From positions 34,717 through 98,716 of the forward strand of contig JAPJBO010000855.1 of the NCBI GenBank assembly GCA_030068145.1: a stretch of DNA of 64,000 nucleotides, in the 5' to 3' direction. The stretch's first letter is position 1, and each line of letters starts with the position of its first letter. Under the pieces are notes generated by a model. That model saw only the letters and a program-made list of their open reading frames with translations, was not told the origin of the DNA and searched no databases. This DNA is from Diplonema papillatum (taxonomy: Eukaryota > Euglenozoa > Diplonemea > Diplonemida > Diplonemidae). Below are positions 56,941 to 64,000 of the stretch, piece after piece. The position numbers and the translations under genes are program-made.

Positions 56941-57255
56941 TAAGCACCTGCTTTGTAGGAAATACTTGAGGAGGCTGCCAGCTGCAAAAGATCAAAGGAG
57001 GTAAATGTGCTGGCCCACACGAAACACAGGTGAATCTGGTTTTAGTGGCGGGTGTAAGCGTTTAACAAAAAATTAGTATGGCGCTTCCGTTTGTTTGTGC
57101 CCAGCGGCTTTTCACCTGATTTGGTGAGTTGCTTTAGTACGCTGCCAACTACGAGTTTTTAGTACCAACAATGCATTGTTAACACAAAAAAGACCCACTT
57201 TGTAGTTGTATTGTTTCTCCCCCTCTAGCCCCCTTCGAAGTAAGCAAAAGGCAGC
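56941..57255 (-). repeat. Family E copy, minus strand, interrupted by F
   Basis: On + it runs from ATAAGCACCTGCTTTG to GGCAGCCCCTCAAGCATT. The G28 run touches its 3' end. Removing the F insert restores the E order. Confidence 0.75.
57073..57185 (+). mobile_element. Family F insertion in E
   Basis: TTAGTATGGCGC to GTTAACAC, 113 bp, with AAAAAA on both sides (57067-57072 and 57186-57191). Uninterrupted E copies have one A6 here. Its ends are identical to those of the F at 23461. Confidence 0.75.
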
Positions 57256-58195
57256 CCCTCAAGCATTTTCAAGATGCGCAGTGGAGTCCAACCTCAGAGG
57301 CTGAAACTAAGGCTGGAGATGTGAAAACGAGTGGCACAACCGCTCTTTCGGGGTGTGCGTTTGCAAAAGCAGGTGTCACACAACTACTCTCTCGGTGCGC
57401 ATTTACACCGCTTTTCCTCTTATACTCCAGCATCTGAGGCTGCACTCCATCGTGCACATGAAGAAGGCACTCATGTGGGTGGAGGAGAGAACGTCGACGA
57501 CGGTACCATGTGCGTTTGCGTCAGATTTTTTAGCGTGTATTGTGGTTTTTTAATTCGGTCTTTCACCGAGCGAATGCCGTACCCTCAACGCCCTCTCAAA
57601 AAAGACTCGACTTTACACGCACTGGGAGAGCGACGACGAAGTGATGTAGAATGGGGGGAGGGGGGTGAAGAAACAAGAAACAGGCAAACCCAGGCGTACA
57701 CGTACCCGACGAGATACAACGACCAGGGCGACGAGAAGGGAAAAAAAGGCGAACACGATTCTAAGATACCGGGCCATGCGCGGTCTGGAGACAGTGTTCC
57801 GGGGCTTTCTCCGGAAGGGATCACTCACTCGACTCCCGTACACGTGTGGTGAAATCCAGCAACTTCTGCTCGAGCTAATGTCCGGCTTCAAGTGGGGGTG
57901 TGGCCACACCCCCCATGGCTTCCGATGATTTTAGGCTCAAATTTAATTCACATGCGGAACGTGCGGAAAAGGTCCAAAAAGGTGAGAAAAAAAAAACTTT
58001 TTCCGAGTTTCATGGTACAAGCTCTAGAGGGTCCAGGGTGCACCAGTTAGGGAGCCTGCCACAACTTACCATATTTGGGCTCACATCCGCATCACATGTG
58101 CGGAAAACACGTGCGGAAACACGTACGGAATTCCGCACGTACGGAAAATCCCAACTTATTCGCGTGCGGAATTCTGTGGAACGCAAGGCCTGTCA
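57256..58195. other. Unassigned stretch with CACGTGCGGAA motifs
   Basis: A 173-codon + frame (57331-57852) has no domain. Between 57945 and 58170 several ACGTGCGGAA/TTCCGCACGT motifs form short palindromes (for example TACGGAATTCCGCAC). Confidence 0.3.
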
Positions 58196-58234
58196 CACCC
58201 GGAAATAGGGTGTGGCACACCCTATTTCCGGGTG
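58196..58234. repeat. Perfect 19-bp hairpin
   Basis: CACCCGGAAATAGGGTGTG, one G, then its exact reverse complement. Confidence 0.9.
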
Positions 58235-58475
58235 ACACCCGCTTTTGGAGAGCCTGGTTTCACTCGAGCAAAGGTTGCCGGAGTTCACTGTACAACACTC
58301 GCGGAAGACCCGTCTCTTCGCAAGGAAGGAAGGTGGCATCGCTCACCTGGTGCCTCTTTCGTGAAGCAGCCAGGTCCGGCTGGGACACTCCAGTACGGCT
58401 GCCTTTCGTGCACAAAAAAAGACAGGCGTGCAGGCTGACGTTTTTTCGCTTGCATCTACTTCTGTGTCATTTTTC

Positions 58476-58650
58476 AGGTGAGGAATTCTGATCAACCACC
58501 AAAACACGCTGCCTACGTCTTTTTTAGCCTGCGCACAATACGTTGAAGGGCAACCCGCGAGAGAGATAGAGAAAGACGAGTTAGAGTGCAGGGACCATCT
58601 CTCCGGGGAGTATCCGGTCGCCCCACCATACGCAAGATTGTTAGCACTAA
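58476..58650 (+). mobile_element. Repeat N copy with O inserted
   Basis: N (CAGGTGAGGAATTCTGATC to GGGCAACCCG) is broken at about 58557 by O (GAGAGATAGAGAAAGACG to GGTCGCCCCACCATA) and resumes CGCAAGATTGTTAGC. The other N copies give the empty site. This shows that O is mobile. Confidence 0.65.
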
Positions 58651-58790
58651 GAAAAAGTCCCGGGCATAAGCGCGTGAACCCCTTCCGGAGAGGCTCGTCA
58701 AGACTCCAAGTTCGTCCATCATTTTTGAGACGAATGCGACCAAGAGAACGTCGGTAGTGTTTTTCTGACGAAGAAAATGGGCCGAAATGC

Positions 58791-59030
58791 TTACTCCTCG
58801 AAGGTCATGCCAGGGAAGCACTCTTCAAGGCTGCTCTTCGGGTGCTTTGCTTCGGCGTGGGTCTTCATCTCGACGTTCCTCTTGGTGATGTTGAACGACA
58901 TCTTGCACACGCCGCACGTCGTCGTCGGCTTCGCGTCCTTCTTCGGCTTGCCAGACTTGTCGAGAACAACTCCTGCCTTGGCTCTCTCACTGGCGGCCCT
59001 CTTCCTCTCCATTGCGTGCGATCCGGCCAT
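58791..59030 (-). CDS. ZNF706/At2g23090-type small zinc protein, copy 2
   Basis: The 79-residue protein is identical to the other two copies, with only a few synonymous base changes (for example CTTCAAGG for CTCGAGG near 58824). Similarity to the other loci is confined to about AATGCTTACTCC at 58788 through GTTGCTTTTGCGATA at 59171-59185. The wider flanks differ, so this copy was moved as a short piece. Its leader carries the very long CA tract. Confidence 0.85.
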   Translation of the reverse strand: MAGSHAMERKRAASERAKAGVVLDKSGKPKKDAKPTTTCGVCKMSFNITKRNVEMKTHAEAKHPKSSLEECFPGMTFEE

Positions 59031-59041
59031 TTTGTCGACGG

Positions 59042-59173
<132 letters not shown>

Positions 59174-59218
59174 GCTTTTGCGATACAAACAGGGACTGTA
59201 TGTGTGTGCGTATTTATT

Positions 59219-59345
59219 AGAGTGAAAGTTCGCTTGAAACTCCGGGGTTTAAAGTCTCCGGGTGACCTTCGTCGTTATGGGAAGAATCCTTTGTGCTCTG
59301 AGTGTCGTAAGAGTGGTGGTTATACGAGGTAAGAGGATCGGTGGG
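59219..59345 (-). repeat. Family A copy, subgroup 1
   Basis: TTTATT then AGAGTGAAAGTTCGCTTG through GTTATGGGAAGAATCC to TATACGAGGTAAGAGGATC. Confidence 0.7.
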
Positions 59346-60712
59346 TGCCGCAGGTAGGTGACTGTCTGTCTTCTTCGTACCGTCTCTGACCGTCTCTTTT
59401 CGTGAACTTGTGGTGCTGCTTATGGTTTGCGCAAGTTGAATATCCGTAACTATATCGTATTGCGATACGGGTGGGGTGCTACAATAAACGTGTCGCGAAT
59501 AGAAGAAAAATATGCCTTCGCTCTTTCGCTATCCTTTCAAAAACTGTTGCGTTGACGCATCCACACTTTTTTGCGGACCTGATGAGCCGGAGGCCCGGAC
59601 AGACTGCTGTCGGAAAGGGCATCATCGTGCGCTGGTGGCGAGCCGGGGTCGGATCCACGGCGGTGCGCGGCAGCAGCGTCTCGGCCGAAGCAAGCGAAGA
59701 GCGCCAAAGTGGTAGAACCACCGAAAGCAGCTGAGGACGAAGTGCCTGTGGAAGGGTGTACGCCCGGTGCTTGCAGTTTACTGAGGGAACTGGAGCAAGA
59801 CGCATGGCTACGACGAGCACGACCACCTCGAATCGACACCAGAAGAATTCGGGGTGGGGCTGGCTCCGACGACTAGTAATATCCCGGTAAATGGTAGCAC
59901 TCCTGAACAAGCCCGAACCCACAGGATCAAAGAATGTCAGTCACACCTTCCGCGCACTAAAACGGACATTTTTGCGAATCACGCGCGTGAAAGAAACCGG
60001 AGCTTTTTCAGCCACGCGCGTCGCGCGCGTATTTTGCGATGAGTGGGAGGGCGAGCGGGCGGAACTTTAACATAAGTCCGAGCGCCGAACTCAGCATCCT
60101 GCCCAGGTACGAAACCCGGTCTCGAGAGCGAAGACGAAGAAGCGACGATCAACCGACTCGATCAACGCAGAAGACAACACGGCCATCGCCCAAGCGCCGT
60201 AATGAAGCAACTATCGACGCGCAACCGATGAACCCGGACGAGCAGTCGAAGGAGACGCGACGCACCCAACGCGCGCCTGAACGCGACGATCAAGACGAGT
60301 GGAAGAGGCGAAAGCATGATCACGTGCGAAGCCGTAACCTTGACGCCGACGATGCAGATTCTCGCCACAGATTCTTTGCATCCCAACCCAAACTATTGCC
60401 GCCGCGCGGTTCTTCGTTTCATGTAGCCGCGGTTCTTTCCAGTTCGCAAGAGTGAAACGCGAGGGAAAAAATGTAAATGACGAGCATACTCGGAGCATTG
60501 CATAAAGAAAAGGAAAAACGAAGGGAAGGCGGGGAGGTGGAAATAATATAGAAGTAAGTAGGGCTAATCAGCCGTGCTGTTTCTTTTTCAGGCTGTCTCG
60601 TGTTTCAAGAAGCCGGCGCGCTGAGGTCGTTTTCTTTTTTTTTTTTTTTTAAGACTGTTTTCTTTTTCTTGTCTCCAGTTGGTTTCTGATTCTGGAAGCA
60701 TGGGTGGGGCGC
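59346..60712 (+). other. Possible hydrophilic coding region and spacer
   Basis: A + frame at 60039-60455 (138 codons, starting MSGRASGR) is Arg/Lys/Asp/Glu-rich. A segment TQKTTRPSPKRRNEA is echoed by TPQKATWPSSKRREAQ in the frame at 62438-62776, and nearby DNA recurs at 15010-15085. This may be a diverged repeat family with coding origin. No domain is recognised. Confidence 0.25.
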
Positions 60713-61049
60713 AGGGCTTACGCTTCACGTGTGGAACGTGTGGATTTCCACACGTTAATTTTTTTCGGTTTTTATTTCCCCACGTGTGCTTCCACGTGTG
60801 GATCCACAGGTACCACATGTGGATTTTTGTTTATTTTTTCCCCCACATGTGCTTGCCACAGGCTGGTCCACATGCAGGGGAGTCAAGACCCACAAGTCGC
60901 CAAGGCCGCACAGCCAGGAGTCGCCAAGTCCAGTAGTGAGGCTATTTTTCTCGTCCGCCGCACACAGAGGGATGGGTTTTTTCTCCCCTCGAACCTTAAG
61001 CGCCCACATGTGGACCACACGTCTTTGATGCCGAAAACAGAGCGTAAGC
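60713..61049 (+). mobile_element. Family T element, copy 2, uninterrupted
   Basis: CAGGGCTTACGCTTCACG at the left and AGAGCGTAAGCCCTG at the right are inverted. The flanking octamers GTGGGGCG and GGGGGGCG differ at one base, a probable 8-bp target duplication. The interior has CCACGTGTGGATCCAC and GGCCGCACAGCCAGG. This is the best reference copy for T. Confidence 0.65.
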
Positions 61050-61948
61050 CCTGGGGGGGCGGGTAAGCAAGGTAACTTCTGGTGATTTCGTCGTAGTTGG
61101 GTAGCTTTTGCTTTTTCTTTATCTGGAAGTCGACAGTACTTTACTGCCGATCAAGCATTTCCGGAGTTGAGGCTTGCACTGATGAGCAAAGTAACAAGCG
61201 AACAGCGTTAACTGATCGAGCGTGGGGTTTCTTGCACAACTCCCCTCGCCATGAGAAAACCCCGGGTATTCGCACGTTTCTCGCTGGCGCTAGTTCATCG
61301 TTCGTATGCAAATCCCTTTGTTCCGGAAAAAATGGTCCTCCGCCACTAACTACTGCTAAGATTAGTTGACGAAGCTGTATCACATCAAAGCCTCGGCTCC
61401 GGCAATGATCATTCCATTTCATTTTTTTTCAGCTACCGGAAGCAGTGTGCGCGCGATCAGCCGGCTTGCCAGCTGATTAAATTCGAGCCCTTTTTTTTAC
61501 CGGCAGACTCGCACAAAATCAGCCGATTTTCAAGCGTAATGTAAGCTTTGGTTATGCCGCCCATGGAGCGGAATCAGCTTGATGCACCGGCAAGGTGCTG
61601 TCGTAAACCCCTTCTGATCGGCAGACCTCCCAAGAATCAGCCGGTCAGTTTTTCAAGAATATTTTTTCCGGCTGAAATCAGCCGCTATTTTCCTTAGCCC
61701 GAACACTGACCGGAAGTGGCCGCCCTCGACCATTCGTTCACTCTGTCTTGACCACTTGGTCGAGCGTAGAACGAGTGTGCTTACGCGGATCCGGAACACA
61801 CGGGGGGCTAACGGTCTGTTACATGTTCAGACCGACTCGGCTGCTTTCCCCGTGACGTGATATGTCCAGCCTACCAAGATGACCAGGCGACGACACTGCC
61901 ATGCGCGTCCCGTGTCGCTAAGTGGCACAGTGCTGTGGGTTGCAATGC
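61050..61948. repeat. Divergent H copy and ATCAGCCGG-rich spacer
   Basis: An H-like copy at 61155-61330 begins AGCATTTCCGGAGTTGAGG and ends near TTGTTCCGGAAAAAATGG. From 61455 to 61690 the motif ATCAGCCG occurs five times with CGGCAGAC, an unassigned short-repeat cluster. Confidence 0.5.
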
Positions 61949-62188
61949 TTACTCCTCGAAGGTCATGCCAGGGAAGCACTCCTCGAGGCTGCTCTTCGGG
62001 TGCTTTGCTTCGGCGTGGGTCTTCATCTCGACGTTCCTCTTGGTGATGTTGAACGACATCTTGCACACGCCGCACGTCGTCGTCGGCTTCGCGTCCTTCT
62101 TCGGCTTGCCAGACTTGTCGAGAACAACTCCTGCCTTGGCTCTCTCACTGGCGGCCCTCTTCCTCTCCATTGCGTGCGATCCGGCCAT
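61949..62188 (-). CDS. ZNF706/At2g23090-type small zinc protein, copy 3
   Basis: It has the same 79 residues and CxxC-x15-HxxxxH module as copies 1 and 2. Both flanks resemble copy 1: a short CA leader, GATATGACAGAAAGACTG, and family B upstream, with GTCGCTAAGTGGCACAG downstream. Copies 1 and 3 are therefore segmental duplicates. The decayed copy shares the downstream flank. Confidence 0.85.
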   Translation of the reverse strand: MAGSHAMERKRAASERAKAGVVLDKSGKPKKDAKPTTTCGVCKMSFNITKRNVEMKTHAEAKHPKSSLEECFPGMTFEE

Positions 62189-62989
62189 TTTGTCGACGGG
62201 TTTGTGTGTGTGTTGCTTTTGCGATATGACAGAAAGACTGTGAGTAGAGGAGAGTTAAATTGTTGCGGTGGCTTCTTCGAATGATATGCAGATTCTTATT
62301 TTAGCGTTTATTGTGGTTTAGAGGTTCGGTGACTTCAGAGTCTCCGGTGTGCCATTGAGGCTGGGAGTCTGGTAGTGAAAGGGTTGTAGACATTTAGTCT
62401 TGTATGTCAGGACTGTGAGTAGGGGAGAGTTAAATCGTTGCGGTGGCTTCGTCGAATGATATACAGCTTATTTTCGCCTTTTGTGTCAGGAAAGTGCTGC
62501 TTGACCCCCCGAACGCACCGGAAAAGCCGACCAAATGGCACAGAGCATGTCTCGGCGCTCGTAGCACGTACTGCGGCTTTGCAGACCAACTACACTTGTG
62601 TTGAGAACCAAGTAGCTCGGATCTTCGCGTTCGCATCGAAGCCGGGAACTAAACGGCGAAGAGGAGGGCCTGTCGAAGCGCAGCCGAAGAAGCCGAGCCG
62701 GCCGACGACCCCACAGAAGGCAACATGGCCATCGTCCAAACGCCGTGAAGCCCAGAAATCGACGCGCAACCGATGAAGCTGGGTCCGGGCTCGCCCATGA
62801 ACATTTTTCCGGTCGAAGATTGGTTTCGAGGTTTTGTTGCGTTTCCGGGTATTGCCGTTTTTGCGGAGTTTCTCAGTATCTCGCGGCATTTGGGTCACCA
62901 CGGGAAACGGAGTCGGGGGGGGAAAATTTTAGTTAGGTAGTGGGGGGCCGGGGGCGAGGGGGTCTCCCCCCCGGGTACTGGCGCCGAAC
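62189..62989. other. Zinc gene flank with family B, then spacer
   Basis: A B copy is at 62302-62375. GGAGAGTTAAAT-GTTGCGG occurs twice (62250 and 62425), so part of the leader region is itself duplicated. A basic + frame is at 62438-62776 (see 59346-60712). A D-like start (GGGGGGGGAAAATTTTAG) is at 62917-62933. Confidence 0.4.
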
Positions 62990-63590
62990 TTGCCACCAGA
63001 ACCCGAACTTTGCTTCGCCCAAACTTAGCTTCACCCGAACATTGCTTCACCCAGAACTTAGCTTCGCCCGAACTTAGCTTCGCCCGAACTTTGCTTCACC
63101 CGAACTTTGCTTCGCCCGAGCTTTGCTTCACCAGAACTTTGCTTCACCCGAACTTAGCTTCGCCCGAACTTTGCTTCGCCCGAACTTTGTTTCGCCCGAA
63201 CTTAGCTTCACCAGAACTTTGCTTCACCAGAACTTAGCTTCGCCCGAACTTTGCTTCACCAGAACTTAGCTTCGCCCGAACTTAGCTTCACCAGAACTTT
63301 AGCTTCGCCCGAACTTTGCTTCACCGAACTTTGCTTCGCCCGAACTTTGCTTCACCCGAACTTTGCTTCACCAGAACTTAGCTTCACCCGAACTTAGCTT
63401 CGCCCGAACTTAGCTTCGCCCGAACTTAGCTTCGCCCGAACTTTGCTTCGCCCGAACTTTGTTTCGCCCGAACTTAGCTTACCAGAACTTTGCTTCACCC
63501 GAACTTAGCTTCGCCCGAACTTTGCCTCACCAGAACTTAGCATTGCCCGAACTTAGCTTCGCCCGAACTTTGCTGTTCCCCGAACTTTAA
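62990..63590. repeat. 16-bp tandem array, about 36 units
   Basis: CCCGAACTTTGCTTCG and variants (TTTGC/TTAGC, CGCC/CACC/CACCA) repeat in head-to-tail order. Variants are interspersed, so the array has been homogenised by repeated slippage or exchange. Read as protein it gives ASPEL-type repeats, which I treat as incidental. Confidence 0.95.
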
Positions 63591-63638
63591 CTGCTGCCTC
63601 CAGTCTCGCCACGCGCCGCCTTAGCCAAGCGCACGTAC

Positions 63639-63793
63639 TTCTAGTGACCCATTGAGCCAGCTGGACGGGCTGTCTGGGCAACGCTGGCACAACAAGGCGA
63701 GCCTCAGGCCAAGTGGTTCGTGCATGTTTCTAGTGACCCATTGAGCCAGCTGGACGGGCTGTCTGGGCAACGCTGGCACAACAAGGCGAGCCC
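63639..63793. repeat. 89-bp tandem duplication
   Basis: TTCTAGTGACCCATTGAGCC starts at 63639 and 63728. The repeated part runs to CAACAAGGCGAGCC with no differences seen over about 66 bp. Beyond it, to 64000, shorter imperfect repeats (GTGCAGAAGAT, GGCAACACCGC) continue past the window edge. Confidence 0.85.
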
Positions 63794-64000
63794 TGGACAA
63801 CACCGCCTGCAGTGGGCCTACACTTCCGACTTAGCGCAAAAGAACGCAGACACTGGCTACGCCGCCTGTACTGACCGTTGTGGCCACTCTACAGACCTAG
63901 TGCAGAAGATTAATGCATGCATCCAACAATACGAGCCCAATAGGCAACACCGCTTGTAGAGAGGCAACTCTGCACGCATCCGACTCAGTGCAGAAGATAA

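Overview
This window looks like nuclear DNA of a repeat-dense protist. A euglenozoan, perhaps a diplonemid, fits best, but this is inference. The main clues are as follows. The one long host gene (a PP2C phosphatase, minus strand, 47533-49959) is intronless and GC-rich. Its leader starts just after a T22 tract ending in GCAG, as at a trans-splice acceptor. Its N-terminus (MGNSLTAPVTTKLLER) resembles kinetoplastid PP2C proteins as I remember them. A DIRS/VIPER-like reverse transcriptase lies at 39631-41667. A possible conventional GT-AG intron appears in a duplicated segment at 26 kb. No spliced-leader gene, tRNA or telomere was recognised, so the lineage is unproven.

Coding content is low. 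Besides the phosphatase there are three copies of a 79-residue ZNF706/At2g23090-type zinc protein (minus strand at 53.2, 58.8 and 61.9 kb), plus a decayed fourth copy at 53.7 kb. Weaker coding-like pieces are two tandem basic reading frames (8.6-9.4 kb), a Cys-rich piece (29.5 kb), an EF-hand piece (37.0 kb) and hydrophilic low-complexity frames (14.2, 60.2 and 62.6 kb). A 5' fragment of large-subunit rRNA lies at 32.35 kb.

Nearly everything else is short interspersed repeats, often nested. Family letters used below: A (begins AGAGTGAAAGTTCGCTTG after a T-run on the + strand), B (AGCGTTTATTGTGG...CTCCGGTTGACC), C (GTTTCCGACGATCCCG), D (G-run, then GGCAGAGCACTGCC, CATGCATG, TTGATGCTAGCATCAA), E (AAATACTCGAGGGGCTGCC...GCTTATACAAA), G (AATACTCGACGTAGCTGC...GCGCTTATGTAAA), H (ends AACATTTCCGGA/TCCGGAAATGTT), K (GGTACCAGGGAAAGCC, a SINE with 13-14 bp target duplications), J (a SINE-like element with 11-20 bp duplications), T (ends CAGGGCTTACGCT), F (TTAGTATGGCGC...AACAC), X (TCGAATAATAACA palindromes), N, O, W and Q. 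Two elements with CAGTG ends and perfect 8-bp target duplications are hAT-type MITEs. Tandem arrays with periods of 10-11, 16, 44, 58, 89, 107, about 155, 165, 225 and 245 bp are scattered through the window.

Two patterns stand out. First, every recognised copy of A, B and C (over 40) lies in one orientation. Read on the minus strand each ends in an oligo-A tail, and their other ends vary in length, as expected of truncated retroposons sharing the direction of the main host genes. Second, insertions into known elements give clean empty-site comparisons: A in E, T, a hAT MITE and a tandem array; B in an intron; F in T and E; K in Q; O in N. Together these allow a relative insertion history to be read from this one window.
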